This document shows positions 10,131 to 22,849 of a DNA stretch of 64,000 bases, one piece after another. A program made the position numbers and the translations under genes. Source of the stretch: Talpa occidentalis (Eukaryota; Chordata; Mammalia; Eulipotyphla; Talpidae). The stretch is taken from contig NW_023601433.1 in the NCBI RefSeq assembly GCF_014898055.3, positions 70,725,683 through 70,789,682 on the forward strand. The letters run 5' to 3'. Position 1 is the stretch's first letter, and each line of letters begins with the position of its first letter. The notes beneath the pieces are model-generated. The model saw nothing but the letters and a program-made list of their open reading frames with translations. It did not search any database and was not told where the DNA came from.

Positions 10131-10619
10131 GAAAGATCCTACTAGTCCCATAAATAAATGACTGACATATCTGAAACTAATTACACTATCTGTCTAAATT
10201 ATCGCTTTATGTCTCCACCAGCATTCCCACATATAAACCCTTGAAAACACAGCTAAATAGGGCAAAAGGAGATTAATTCAACCACATTTACAAATTGCAA
10301 CTTATTTTAACTTCTGTAATTTCAGATACCCCCCAGCTTTATCTCAGGAAACTGCACTCTCCAGAGTGACATATTTCCAGTCAGTCCTTTGCTATTACAA
10401 ATCCTGCGGTCAAGAATGACCTTATGCATATAAATTACTTCTTTTCATCACTGTTATCCTTATGATATAGTTTTAGAAGTGGAATCTCTGGTTCAAAGGG
10501 TAATTGCATAGGTAAGCTAAATAGATACCGCTTAGTTCCGTTCCCCAGGGTTCCTGCCATTTTGTATTCCACCAGACCGAAGCCTCACCCGCCAACTGCA
10601 TGTTTGGGGGAGTGTGCCA
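10131..10619. other. Old LINE-like remnants upstream of the CpG island
   Basis: 'agaagtggaatctctggttcaaagggtaattgca' resembles an old LINE segment. No gene or clear regulatory motif. Confidence 0.4.
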
Positions 10620-11580
10620 ATCTGATAGTTGACAAATGGCCTTACCAGATCGCACCCTTCCCCACCCCTCCCCCAGGCTCCTCAGAGGGCCCCTGACTCC
10701 CTGGACCGCTGGGTCCCACATGGGCAGGGGGCAGGGCGCAGGGGCTCGTTGCCACCCGCAGCACAAGCAGGCGGTGACCCCCGCGGAGGGCTGTGGCCCA
10801 GCGCCTCCGAGGCCCTTGCACAACGGCGAAAGAGGAAGCACCAGAAAGGGCTGAAGTAAACACTTAGGAAGATGATTGCAAAATAAATCGGGTTTTCTGG
10901 CCTTTGTGGAGCCATCACCTAGCCCCAAGTCCCTTGGTCACGAATATATCCCGGTGGCAAAGAATCCTCGAGTGGAATCTCCCCAAAGGGGTGAGTGACA
11001 CAAGAAAGGGACGGATGAGAGAGGAAGGCACACGTTTTCACAGTTTTTTTTAAGTTCTTTTTCTGCCAGGTGGAGGAGGGAGGGGGAATATAGGAGGATT
11101 AAGGCACGGGTCGGCTGCTTTGGCAAAGTGGTCCCCGAGGACCCAGCAAAGTGCCTTCTCGCCTTCGATGCAAAGCTCCACGTCTGCGCGCTGCGTGGGG
11201 AGCGCAGAGCTGACACCACTTCCTCCCCAGGCAAGGTCCCGAGTCCCGGACCAGCCCAGCGCACCCCATCTCCTGCCCGGCAGGTGTCCCACGCCGATTG
11301 CTTCCCCGCCGGGTTCGCCTGCGTCCCCGCCAAGCAGTCAAGGTAAGCGATGCCCGCCGGCCCGGGACGCACGCGCTGCCCGGGACACCCTCGGGGCTGC
11401 GTCCTGCCGGCGGCTCCAGGGCGCGACCAGTGCCCCGCGCCGCGGGCTGAGCGAGCGCCCCTGCGCCCTGCGCTGGTCAGCTGGGGACCCTCCCAAGCCA
11501 CTCCGCGATCCGAGCTCCCCACTTGACCCAGCCGGAAGGCTGGGCGCAGGCACGCCTGCCACGCGTGCTGCCTGATGAGG
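10620..11580 (+). promoter_or_regulatory. APBB1IP: CpG island, candidate APBB1IP promoter region
   Basis: This is the only clearly CpG-dense stretch of the window. CG dinucleotides are frequent from about 10630 and densest at 11150-11560, against strong CpG depletion elsewhere. It lies about 27 kb upstream of the first coding exon of a + strand gene that needs an upstream 5'UTR exon. GAGGAAG motifs, typical ETS/PU.1 cores of haematopoietic genes, occur near 10826 and 11027. The assignment to APBB1IP is inference from position, orientation and the donor at 11343. A divergent antisense transcript cannot be excluded. Confidence 0.6.
11150..11342 (+). other. APBB1IP: Candidate noncoding exon 1 (5'UTR) ending in a strong splice donor
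   Basis: The sequence AGTCAAG/gtaagcg at 11342/11343 is a near-consensus donor inside the CpG island, on the same strand as APBB1IP. The left boundary is arbitrary, because the transcription start cannot be read from the sequence. The stretch has short open frames but no recognisable protein. If this is exon 1, intron 1 runs from 11343 to 37956 (26.6 kb). Confidence 0.45.
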
Positions 11581-11589
11581 TTTGACTGA

Positions 11590-12114
11590 TTTCCTGCCCA
11601 GAAAATTGCTCTCAGGGCAGAGGGGGGCCTGTATGCGCCCTCACCTGTCCAGCAGGTCCAGGAGCCCCAACCTGATGGGCTCCGAAGACATTCCCGGGAC
11701 CTTTTAGGAGGGCACTGTGGGTTAAACGCAGGGCGCGCCAGAGCATTGGAGAGGTCTGATGCATGTTTCCTTCCCTTAAAGCTTTCAGACAACTGTTTCT
11801 TCTTTTTAAAAATAACTTTTCCTCCCAATAGCTGCCCTTTTTGTTTTATAATAAGAAAGAGGAAAGATCTGGACACGCGGCTCAAGTTTCACAATTGGGC
11901 TTGGAATGAATGTCCAAATCCACATGGAGGAAACTAACTCGCTTTTCTCATCTGTGGGGGAACCTCAAATTGGGGGGGAGGGTTAGGGGGTTGCTTGAAG
12001 CCCTCGCCCAGAGTACCTCTTCTTTCCCTTCTGAGGTGTTTGTTATCTTTGGTACCGTTGTAGAGGTTGATTGTGTTGTTTCCTAGGGCCACTCACAGCA
12101 AAATGGGTCAAAAA
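11590..12114. other. Start of presumed intron 1, unique sequence
   Basis: Moderate GC shoulder of the CpG island, falling to AT-rich. No exon or known repeat recognised. Confidence 0.4.
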
Positions 12115-12121
12115 GAACTTT

Positions 12122-12161
12122 TTTTAAAAAGGTTTATTTATTGATGCAAACAAGAAGTGGG
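12122..12161 (-). mobile_element. Severely 5'-truncated SINE (about 40 bp)
   Basis: Only the A-tail and the last bases of the SINE body are present (ggtttatttattgatgcaaa, caagaagtgggg). A short flanking repeat gaacttt at 12115-12121 and 12162-12168 suggests its own insertion. Confidence 0.5.
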
Positions 12162-12169
12162 GAACTTTC

Positions 12170-14270
12170 ATTGTGAACCAGGAAAAAGAGTAAGGAGGAC
12201 TAATAAAAAAGGGGAAAGACTCGTGAATTTATATTTATTGTTCTCCCGAACATTATTTCTGGGATTTGAATGTGTTTTCAACTCAGGCAGTGTACTCCCT
12301 ACCACTCATTTCAAATTCTAGACCTCCAAACAAAAACTACAAAGAGGGACTCTCTCTGAAGGCATCTTTTTAACTCTGGCCTCACTGAAAGACCTGGCTG
12401 CACATGGGCAGGCTGACGGTAATCCTGGCTAGCAAAATTAAAAGAGGATCTTCTGTAATGCTTCCGGATCGCTGTTTCCGGATAGTCTGCTCAGTGTTGT
12501 GAAAGGTCTAAGAAATTCAGTGTCATTTTCGGGTTGTTCCCGCTGTTGCTAATATTTGTGTCTTTTCTGAGTCATTTGGAGACTTGAGTTCTTTAATATT
12601 TGTCTTTAACTAGACGAAAATGAGCTTGATTAATTTGCGTATTAAGTGTTTTAACCTCTCTAGACCTCAGATGAAATATCTGTAAAATGAGATTATTTGG
12701 GCTGCATTATGTCTGTCATTAAAACAGCAACTGAGAAACTGCTACATTGCTTCAAATTTGTCTTGTCGGGAACACTGGCATTTAGAATTACTGGTCACTA
12801 ACAAAAAAAAAAAAAGTGTGGGGAAAATAATATCAGATTGTGTTAGATTTGAAACATCAAATTTTTTGAAGTCTTTTGGTCCTGAGAATTTTTCTCTAAA
12901 CACAGACTCAATTTCTGGCCTACCTGTAAAATGGCAAGTTTCTTTTCTGTAGAAAAACTGGCTGGGGAGTTGAGGTGCCCAAACTTGGGCAATCAGTATT
13001 AGATTTCAGAATTCTTTAATTGTCATTTTTCAAGAATTACAACTTTGTAACAGGGATTATTTTATGATTTAGTTGCCTTACATATTAGACATAATATTAG
13101 AATATGTAGTGTACATAATGTTTTGTATTTCTTCTCCTATCACCTACTATTTTTGCCTTTTTTCATGTAAAATAAAAAATGCTAGATTTTTTTATATTCA
13201 TATTACTATGTCATGTTACTATTAGAATGAGCTATTAATAAAATTCATTGCCATAACTGTCTATTTGAAATGCCACTTTGGATTTTCCTTAAACTGCTCT
13301 TTCAAAAAGTGTTTGTTTTATTTACATCTAATTCTCTTTAAGTATTTTTAAACTTAAGATTTTTGGTGAGTCCACAAATTCTATCATATATTAAGTTTGC
13401 ATGTTATAGTCTGTCACACAAAACTTTTACAATTCTATAGGGCCTGGTAGATTTATTTTATAGACCTATTTTATATTTTCCCAAGAAAATAGACCTATTT
13501 TATATTTTCCTAAGAGAATCTTAGGAATTCTTCCCTCAAAAGAGTAATTTATATTAACATAATATTTTTAGAATAAAAATATGTTTATGTCAATTCTGTC
13601 ATCATAAGTGGCAAGTAACTTAAAATTTAAGTATTTATTATGAATTCAAATACATATAAAAAATGCCAGAATTTAAGGTCTTAAATTGGTATCCTGGTTG
13701 CATGGTGATGTTTATATGTATTGTGTTGTCATTATCATGTGACACAAGACTTAGCGGAAACTGCAATCTGCAAAAGTAGCAATTAGATTTATCTGGAGGA
13801 GAGAGAACAGCAGTATTAAGGAAAGGTGTTGATGGAGCTATAATCAGTTTAAGCAGCTAGATTGCTATGCAGGGTGACAGGAGAGGGCCTGAAGGGAGCT
13901 TCTAGGGACTAGAACAGGTGACCTGCCACACCTGCATCCCTGTTACCTGGACATATTACAGCAGCAAAGTTATGTCTTAAAAAATGTTGGTTAAATATGC
14001 AGCTTGTATCCACTTCTGGGTGGTACTGTCAAAATGTCTCAAGCCCCTAAGGCCTGGTGACCCCATTAGTACCAACTCTGAGGCCTGAGCAGGTAGCACC
14101 ACTCCAAGGTACCCCACCTTCTCAGTCCATATCTGGGGCTTGAATTCATAACCCGTCTCCATACATTTCCTGAACATTGACTGTGAACTCCAATCACTCA
14201 GATTCATAACAACTATTTTCTTTCAACTAAGCTTCCTCTCTATCACCAAATGATAAGAGTAAATAATAAT
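12170..14270. other. Presumed intron 1, AT-rich unique DNA
   Basis: No exon recognised. A 29-bp tandem duplication lies at 13460-13517 (unit atagacctattttatatttt...). Confidence 0.4.
13460..13517. repeat. 29-bp tandem duplication
   Basis: Copies at 13460-13488 and 13489-13517 share atagacctattttatatttt and differ at 2 positions near the end. Confidence 0.9.
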
Positions 14271-14274
14271 TTCT

Positions 14275-14465
14275 ATATTTATTTAGCTCATATTTTATAC
14301 CAGACCCTGTGATAACTGATTTTGATGTGACATTTCATTAATCCTCATATTCTGGGATTATACCTTTATTATTCCCCTTTAACACTGAGGAAATGAAAGC
14401 ACAGAGAGGTTTGGAAACTTACACAGAGTAGCAGAGCTGACATTTGAACCAGTCTGATACCAATA
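14275..14465 (+). repeat. MIR SINE
   Basis: MIR order is clear: 'ttaatcctcatattctggg', 'aacactgaggaaatgaaagc', 'acagagaggtttggaaactt', 'cagagctgacatttgaacc'. About 190 bp, old. Confidence 0.8.
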
Positions 14466-15086
14466 CCTGAGGTGCTGAACCAGGAACAAGGCCTCAAATG
14501 TTGAAAAAACTTGGGTCCTTTCCTCAGTGAACTAGTCTAGTAGGAGAGACATGGATGGACGGTTGTCATTCTACACATGACGAGGGGTGTGTGCTGTGGG
14601 AGCATATGTGGGGACACCACATCTCTCTGAGGTCAGGAAACAAGGATGAGCAGGTAATCATGCAAAGAACTTGGCTTGTTATAGTGGGGAGACAAGATCT
14701 AATCAAGGTTGAAGCAATTATCTTTATATATGTCTTTGGAAAATATAATCCACTTTGGCAGTAATCATCTTTTCATTCTTATCTTTATGTATTCTAATCC
14801 CTCTCAATAGCTTCAAAGTTGATTAAATCACTGCAGCAATGAGTATGCTTTTTTTCCCCAAATTCTGCTGAGAATCTTTCAATTTGATCTCATATCAGAC
14901 TCATCAGTGAGATGTCTGTGGACTGGAGGGGGATGAACACTAAATGATATAATTGCTGTGTACAAGATATATAGATGTATGAGAGATATATAGGTAAATT
15001 ATAATATAATAAAACCAACATCTGGGTACTATCACCCAGCTTAAGTAAAATACTACCAATACATATCCTGACTTCCTCTCAATAAT
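14466..15086. other. Presumed intron 1, nothing recognised
   Basis: Unique-looking sequence with no exon or assignable repeat. Confidence 0.35.
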
Positions 15087-15102
15087 GTTCCCCCCCCTTT
15101 TT

Positions 15103-15366
15103 AAAAAAAAACATTTATTAATTTTTTTATACAAGAACCAGGGTACAGGCCAGATGCGCAGGAGGGTGAGAGGATTCACCAGAGACAGCGGAGAACAGAA
15201 CAAGCAGACGGACGAAATACACTGCTGAGGGGGAGCAGTGGGTGAGATAGGAGAGGTCTGCTGCGCCATGTGGGATTCTCGCTGGCCGGCTGGGATCGAA
15301 CCCACACAGCAGAGGATGCAGACAGCTTCACAGTGTGGCGCTCAACCTCCTGCGCCACCAGGGAGG
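15103..15366 (-). mobile_element. tRNA-derived SINE
   Basis: Full-length copy with body and B box (gggatcgaaccc). The flanking C/T-rich repeats gttccccccccttttt (15087-15102) and gttcccccttttttc (15366-15380) are a likely target duplication. Confidence 0.85.
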
Positions 15367-15759
15367 TTCCCCCTTTTTTCTTAATAGACGAAATCATTAT
15401 TCTGAATGTGTTAATTTTATGAAAGTACATAGAAAACAGGTACAGTCATTTGCAAAGAAGATGTTAAACTTGGAATTCGAGTACATGGGAAACTGGAATT
15501 AAAGTCTCGACGAACTCCAGGAATGGTCATAATACAGTGTGCTATTAAGTAAAAGGGTGTATAATTTAAATAGTATAAAACCAAAAATGGATGATAAATG
15601 GTGGATAGTATTACAGTAATAGCTGTGTCTTAGTCCCTAACGAAGTGCCTGAAATTCATCCGGTGGGTAAATATAATTTTTCAGTGTAATAAAAAAATAT
15701 ATAACTTGGGAACTATTAAAATTTCCATATTACCTAGACTTCCATTTTAAATGCAATTC

Positions 15760-16440
15760 AGTCACTCAAAAATATTTGCCAAGCACCATCCTACATGCTA
15801 GGGACAAGCCAGTGAACATTAGAGACAAAGACCTCTTCTTGCCTTTATGGACTTTATGTTCTCGTGGACAGATAAATAACTATTAAAGATATCAGAAGTG
15901 ATAAGTTCTACAAAAAAAGAAAAAGAAAAAAGACAAACCTAAGCAAAGTTGCAGGATTAAGTAGGGTGGTCAAGCTTGGCCTCATTGAAAGATGAGATTT
16001 GAGCAAAGGTTTGAAGGAGATCAAGAAGTTAACCAAGAGATTCTCTGCTGGAACAACCAGTGTCAGGCTGTAAGGTCAGATTGTACCTAGTGCAGTTGAG
16101 GCACAAGAAGACCAGGTGGCTGGAGTGAGCAAAGGTGGAGTCACAGATGTAGCTGGAGAGGTACGAGGAGGGTGAAGAGATGGCAGATCATGCAAGTTCT
16201 TCTAAACTATTGTAAAAACTTTGGTTTTTACTCTGAGTGAAATTGAGGGGCCATTGCAGGATTCTTAGAAGAGGGTACGTGATATGACTTGGATTTAAAA
16301 GTCTCTCTCTGACTCCTTGAGAACAGACTGGACAGGGAAAAGGTGAGAGCATGGAGCTCAGTAGGGGGCCTGAGAATTGGCACATATTTTGAAGGGACAG
16401 TCAAAAGGATTTCTTGACAGAGTGGCTGTGGCGTGTCAAA
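15760..16440 (+). repeat. Ancient interspersed repeat (LINE-like), copy 1
   Basis: 'aatatttgccaagcaccatcctacatgctaggga', 'atttgagcaaaggtttgaagg' and 'gatcatgcaagttcttctaaac' follow a conserved mammalian repeat order. Related, separately decayed copies lie at 29845-30540 and 34640-35200. I cannot fix the family (CR1/L2-group suspected). Confidence 0.55.
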
Positions 16441-16579
16441 GTAAAAGGAATGGAGGTTGACTCGAAAATCTTGGTGCTAAACAATTGAAAGGGATAGACT
16501 TGTCCTCAACCTCGATGGGGAGGTTGGAGGAGAGACTAGCAGTTCAGTTTAGGACACCGATAGGAACTAGTGATTGATA

Positions 16580-16733
16580 ATAGTTGTGTGCCTAATAATA
16601 TGTGAGGTTAATGTCCTTCAGGCGAAGTAACTGTTTGGGAAGATAGTGTTATTTTCATTTTACAAATTAGAAACAACAGTTAAGGAATTTAAGAAATTTT
16701 CCCAATATTGTATAGTGTAAGAAATGAAATATA
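16580..16733 (+). repeat. MIR SINE fragment
   Basis: 'attttcattttacaaattagaaaca' and 'taaggaatttaagaaattttccc' fit the MIR core. Confidence 0.6.
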
Positions 16734-16998
16734 GGGCCTCCCTGCTGGCACAAGGGGTTAAGACGCAACCTATGAAGCTATCGGCAGCCACTGCAGCACG
16801 AGTACGATCCCCAGCCAGGGAGCTACCCACATGGTGCAGAAGGCCTCTCCTGACTCACCCGCCGCTCCCCTCAGCAGTGTATTTCAATAGATCTGCCTGT
16901 TCTGTTCCCCTCTCTGTCTCTGGTGAATCCTCTCACCACCCCCCCCATATCTCTGGCCTGTACCCCAGTTCTAGCATGCATAAATAAATCTTTTTAAA
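16734..16998 (+). mobile_element. tRNA-derived SINE with 12-bp TSD
   Basis: Typical head, B box (gtacgatccc) and tail gcataaataaatcttttt. The perfect duplication aaatgaaatata lies at 16722-16733 and 16999-17010. Confidence 0.9.
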
Positions 16999-17010
16999 AA
17001 ATGAAATATA

Positions 17011-18340
17011 AAACCAGATCTTTGGGATCCTAAACGTGCCAAAAGAGTTGACCAACAATCTTTATTATATAGATAAAAACAAGAATGTAGTCCACCAATC
17101 AGTAATGTTCCACCTCCATGAGAAACACAACAATGAAAATTGTTTTTAATAAGTGAAAAGGCAAGAAATGAATGCTAAGAAACCCCATGGTCATACATAA
17201 ATTCAAAACCATTGACATGAGTTTTATATAATACAAGATTTCTATGACTGTGAGCTTAACAGCAGAAGTCTAAGGAAGGGAGGTCAAAAGTCTTTTCAAC
17301 AAAGAAGCTTTTTTTCTACCTAGAATTTAAAGATATATATTTTTTCAAAATCTAAGGCCAGCTTGAGAGGAGAGGAGAGCTTCCTCATTGCATGGCTGGA
17401 TTTCAAATGGATTCAAATGTTAGAGCAGACCTAAGTTCACTATTAACTGTTAAAGAATGTTAGATTTCGTTATCACTGTTATGTAAACATCTCTCTGCTG
17501 ATAAGTATGCGGTAAATATCACTATTTTGACATTAGGAAAGCTCAAAGTGGTTATTAAGACATAGCTCCTGAAATCAAGATCAATGCCATTTTATTTGTT
17601 TTAATTGCAATAGGTATCAAGGCAATGCCGTTATGAAATAGTGTGACTTAGTGGAATGCCACTTGCTATTGACTACTGATTAATAGATAATTAATTGTCA
17701 TCAGGTAAAAAAGTACAGTCTTCAGTTAAGTGCATTATTAGAATTTCATCTCAAAAGGAAAAGAACAAATTGGTTATGTGAAGGGAAAAAAAATTACCAC
17801 ACGATCTTTTCAAGTAATTTACAATGTATTATCTCAATGAATTTAGTGATTCAGTAAACTTACCTGTGACTGCTGTATTTATATCAATAAACTCATCTGA
17901 GCTAACACAAAATTCACAACCGACAATGAATGGAGTAGGTCTGGGTTATGGTATTGGTTTGTTTGTTTTCTCTGGGAGAATGAGGTCCTTTTGTTAAGGT
18001 CCATAAATAATATGGACATTAACGTGTTTATTAAATGCACGACAGCTTACATCCCCTTTCGGAAGGAGCAAACAGAAAAGATGTTGCTCAGGCCATGAAT
18101 GTAGGTCATGCCTTGCAGTGCTGTGAACACATGGGTGCTCTCATTACCTCTATTGAACAGAGAAACTGAAAGCCCAGGGTACCTGGCCACTCTGACTGTT
18201 ACATAGAGAAGCACTTCTCCAGGCGAGGCTTGGGGATGGGGGTTGAGGGGCAGCGACTTACACAAACACTGCAGTTAAATGAAACTCTGCTCAATATACT
18301 ATAATTGGAACTTTTTTGTTCTTCAGTTTCCACACACATC
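17011..18340. other. Presumed intron 1, unique AT-rich DNA
   Basis: No exon, RNA gene or assignable repeat recognised. Confidence 0.35.
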
Positions 18341-18774
18341 TGTTGAGGGCCAACCATGTGTCAGTGTGGAAATATAAAATAGAGTAAGATATGACCTCTA
18401 ACCTCAAGAAGTTTCTAGTCTGGTGAGACACAGTCCTGTAAATAAACACCCTACATTGTGTGATAGTCATAGGTACTGAAAAAATGTGGTGAAGAGACTG
18501 ATGATAGGGAAGACGTTATAGGAGGGTGACCAAGAGGCACTTAGCAGGTTGAAGGTATTTCCAGGTGACCCCCATGGACAAAGGCAACCCAGGGCACCAC
18601 ATGCATGAAACAGTTTGGTTGCTGGAACATAAAGTGCAGTGGGAAAGGAAACAGGGCGATTCTGATTTAACATGCCATGTTCAGATTGCATTTCCATGAT
18701 GCAGTCACCACAGTCTACCATCTTTGAGTCAAATGCTCAGTCACTTGTAATAACAGCATTATAGTGCTCTAGGC

Positions 18775-19065
18775 AAGAGCTGTCTGGTAGAAATAAATAT
18801 AAGCCACATATTTATCTTTAAATTTTCAAAAAAAGTGATAATGTTCATTTTTAGTAATATATTCTATTTACCATAACCAAAAATATCTTCAATATTCATT
18901 ATACTAAATTACATCAAATTTAAGCCATATTAAAATTATTAATAAATTCTTTTATTCTTTGTTTTCATAAGAAGTCTTCCACATTCAGTGTGTTTTATAC
19001 TTACAGCACATTCATGATTCAAGGACTCAACAGCCACAGGTGGCTAGTGGCTACTGAGTTGGCTT
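18775..19065. mobile_element. hAT-Charlie type DNA transposon fossil
   Basis: The left end 'agagctgtctggtagaaataaatat' and right end 'cacaggtggctagtggctactga' match the terminal phrases of MER5/Charlie-like elements. The interior is AT-rich and there is no transposase frame. Confidence 0.65.
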
Positions 19066-20440
19066 ATAAACTAGATACTTGCACACATTTTGTCTCCTAT
19101 AACTTGGTGTTGACTGTTAAGCTGAATAGAGGCTCTTAGATGAATTCTAAAGTAAGCTAAAGGGAAAAGGAAGAGAACAGCATTTTCTATTAGAAGGGGC
19201 AGCTCCTGGGATTCTCCGCCTAGAAACTTTATTAGCCCTCCACCAACAAAAACAAGCAACCTCAGAGGGTCACTACTTCCTTTCCTTTTAACTTTTTCTC
19301 TTCCCTTCCCATTCCCTTGTGTTTTGGACTCACCTAGTGATAAAAAGGACTTTAAAAAAAGGAAAGTAAGTGGTGGAGCTGTGTGCCCTAAACCCGCATC
19401 CGGTGTGATCTGTTTCCCTAGGCAACCGTGGTTGGCAACATCTTTTTTTCTTTTGCTTCCACCTGCTAGTTCACAGCGTGACACACATTCTTGCATTCTT
19501 ATCAACAGCAAGTGCCCTTGCAGCGGTTCTCAACTCCACAAACACACCCCTCTTTCCGGGGAAGGGGTTAGTGATAAGATTTGGAGATGGGAAGGTATAG
19601 TTTGAAAAAGCCTCAGGGAGATTCGCACAATATTCCACTCTGGTTCTGAACAGTTAAGAGCTCTGTCCTAGACACGCCGCTTACTGGCAAGTAGATAGCC
19701 ACTGAAATTTTTTACTAATTGAAAAGATATGAACAGAGCTGGGTTTTAAGAAGAAAACTCTGGTAGCGTTCTACTAGATTTAGGGAGATAAATAGTTAGT
19801 TGGATCCTGATAACTCCTGAAGGGGACCTGAACTAAGGAGGTGGTTTTGGGAAAAACGGGAGAAGTTCAAGGGCATTGAATTTCTGAATTGACAAGATGC
19901 TCTGACTAATCAAATGTTTGACCTCCAAAGCAGGTGGCTAGCAGGAGGCCCCTTGAAGTTCCAGAGAAGAGATCTGAAGGGAGATAACCAGGCTGGTTTG
20001 CAGGGGAAAGAGGAGTTATTCCCTAGGGAGAGGGCTAGTCCTTTCCACACCTGCAGCACAAGCAGCAAGGCTGAGCCTGGCCATCGCCAACATCCACAGC
20101 TCTTACTAAGTCACCCCGTGATTCTTCACCCAGCCTTTTCTTGCCTTCGTCTCATCTGCTTTCCCACTTCCTTACGTGGGGCTTCTGGCGTCCTGCCAGG
20201 CACCCATGGCAATATCAGCCTCACTTGGCTGCTCTGTTCTACACCTTCCCTAGATCCAATTTTCACCCAGATCCTCTCTGGGCTGATGTTGTCCCCAGAT
20301 AGGCTCTAGCTTGGATCTTGCTGTCCCACAACCTGTAGTGAGAATCCAAGGTAGTGGAGGGTGAGAGTTCATTGGTGGAGACTGGTAAGTTGTAGTTGAT
20401 TTTCATTCATTCATTTTTTGTAAGTCATAGGATTTATTTA
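19066..20440. other. Presumed intron 1, unique DNA with moderate GC
   Basis: No exon recognised. Open frames at 19071-19511 and 19914-20309 show no domain or codon-usage signal and are taken as chance. Confidence 0.4.
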
Positions 20441-20459
20441 TCTGTTTATTTAGCTGTAA

Positions 20460-21080
20460 TATTGGTTATCAACAGTGTATGTGATTCAGCAGCTTGACCT
20501 TCTGGCTTTTGGTTTTGTCCTTTTGCAGTCCCTGGCCAGTTGGCTCCAGCACCACTGTAGGTCCCCCCTACCCATCACAGACAGGCAGTTGCACCCCAAC
20601 CCTTCAGCTTGGCAGCTTCAGATTTACCAGACCCAGGACCAACAGGGGTCTGAAGCCTAGCTACATCTCTTGGCTCCGAAGGCAGACTTGACCCCCCCCT
20701 CTGCCTTCCACCTCTTGCAGCCCATATGCCAGGAGCCCCAAGAGCTCCAGCCACCAGCTGCAGGTCCCAGCCTAACACTGGCTGTGGCCCTCGCAGCCAT
20801 ACCTCCTGTCTACAAGCCTTGGGCTGCTTTGCCCAGAGCAGGACCTTATGACCTCCTTCACACTGCAGGACCTGGCCCAGGTAAAACTGACTTTTTGTAC
20901 TGCCCTGCACACTCCATGTGACCCCAAGCCCCAGGAAACAAGACAGCTGGCAATTAAACCACTGGTGGAACTGCCTTGTAGGAATGCCCTGCAGGTGAAG
21001 GAAGTATAAATGCAGGTCTGAATGTGAGGGCAAGATGGAGGTACCATTAAGATGCTTCTGCTTCACTCTGAAACTATATC
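20460..21080. other. GC-rich unclassified segment
   Basis: A 600-bp island of higher GC in AT-rich intron. Open frames exist on both strands (for example minus 20575-21201, 208 codons), but CpG is low and the sequence is Pro/Leu/Gln-rich in every frame. It resembles an unclassified repeat or LTR more than a gene. No terminal repeats found. Confidence 0.35.
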
Positions 21081-21751
21081 CAGAGATTAGATGATATGAA
21101 TAAAGATAATGGAAAAGAAAGAATAGAGAGGGTCTATGCCAAAGATAATGTGGGTCACAGCTGAAATTACTATCAGTTTTCTGAAATGTTAGAGTTGTCA
21201 AATTCCTCAGAAAGTAATTAAAGCTGCTTTTTACTCCTATTTATGAAACTGGAAATGTTTATTATCTAACAAATACCTTTTGTCAAGACAGCACCTTTGA
21301 GCAACAGAACAGTGAATGGAATAGAAAGTGGGGAAACTTGATAGATGGTCTTAGAAGTTTTACTGAGAACTTACCCAGAAAAACTCATGAACCTGATTAA
21401 AGTATTAACCAAGGGCAGTGTGACATTTTTCTCTGTGTCCACATTATCTTTCTGATACATTATATCGGGGCTTCATTGACCAGTTGTAATGTTCTGAAAT
21501 AATTTATCAGTGATAATGTAGATACAAAACACAGATGCTATAATATGCTAGCACAAATTAGACTGTATTTCATTTTATGTTTTAATTATAAGACTATAAA
21601 GTGCCAAATTCTTTGTTATTCTTGTTTATGTTTCATATTATCTATTTTGTATCTATGCTTTCACTGTTCTGCTTTAATACTATCATTGTTGACATCTTCT
21701 GTTATTTTCTTCTCCAAAATTTCCTCTGAATTTGACTCTGGTTGAATTGTG

Positions 21752-21753
<2 letters not shown>

Positions 21754-21795
<42 letters not shown>
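21754..21795. repeat. (TG)n microsatellite
   Basis: About 21 uninterrupted TG units. Confidence 0.95.
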
Positions 21796-22550
21796 TTTTT
21801 ACTATGGTTAGTTTCTAGATAGTTTGAAATTATCTTGAAAAATTCTTCTCTGATTCCTAAGTTGTTAGGAAAATGCTCTTTTACAGTATCTTTAAATTTA
21901 AATAATGTTTTATTTTTTATATATCATATTTTGGTCAGAGGATACATCTTAAGCAATTTCTCATTTAGATAATTTATTGAGATTTTCTGGTGTAGACTAG
22001 TTTTTGACATTTTTTAAATCAGTTATAGATTATATATTTTTAAATATCTACTTTTACTTAGCTCCTCTGTATCATCTTTAATTTTTCCCCACTAATCATC
22101 CAACATAGAGAGGAAATATGTTCTGATTACTAGGTCATAATTTTGTAAACCAAATTGTTTTTTTGTAAAACATTGATTTAGTCTTCAGAAAAAAATTGTA
22201 TAAATAAAATAATGTTGACTGGAAAGCTTAATGAAGAATCAGTTCTGAACCTAGACAGATAATGCTAAGTTCTTAATTGCAGTTGTTGCCTCCAGAGAAA
22301 TAAAATAATTATCTGATGACAAGAAAACACTCCTGCAAAGTTACTGAGCTTAGTAACAAAAAAATAAACAAATGAAATTTGTTTATAAAATTTCCCAATC
22401 AGACATTGGGGAATGCCAGACTGACTCTGGCAGTGTTTTTGAAAAGAAAGTCACAGTTGGGTGGGATGAAAAGAATGTTTTCCCTTTTTTTGTGAGCAAC
22501 CCTCACATTGGAATGGCAAAAAAATATTTATGAATCAGATATTGGATAAA
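21796..22550. other. Presumed intron 1, AT-rich DNA
   Basis: No gene or assignable repeat recognised. Confidence 0.35.
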
Positions 22551-22560
22551 GATTAATATT

Positions 22561-22838
22561 GGGGCCTCCCTGGTGGTGCAGGCGGTTGAATGCCACACTG
22601 TGAAGCTGTCCGCAGCTTTTACAGTGCGGGTTCGATCCCTGTCGGCCGGCGAGAATCCCACATGGTGAAGTAGATCTCTCCTGTCACACCCGCTGCTCCC
22701 CTCAGCAGTGTATTTTGTCAGTCTGCCTGTTCTGTTCCCTGCTCTGTCTCTGGTGAATCCTCTCACCCCCCACCCCCGTGCTTCCGGCCTGTACCCCAGT
22801 TCTTGTATAAAAATAAATAAATCTTTTTTAAAAAAAAG
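22561..22838 (+). mobile_element. tRNA-derived SINE
   Basis: Head gggcctccctggtggtgcag, B box gttcgatccc, tail aaataaataaatc. The flanks aaagattaatat and aaagttaatat suggest the target duplication with one lost base. Confidence 0.85.
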
Positions 22839-22849
22839 TTAATATCAAA

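Noticed and set aside
10938..11885. 315-codon minus-strand open frame across the CpG island
   Set aside because: GC-rich DNA lacks stop codons by composition. The translation has no domain, and frames on both strands are equally open.
20575..21201. 208-codon minus-strand open frame
   Set aside because: No recognisable family, overlapping open frames on the other strand, and no splice or conservation signal.
21545..21745. Possible small membrane protein frame, rich in Leu/Ile/Phe
   Set aside because: AT-rich DNA gives such hydrophobic frames by chance. No supporting context.
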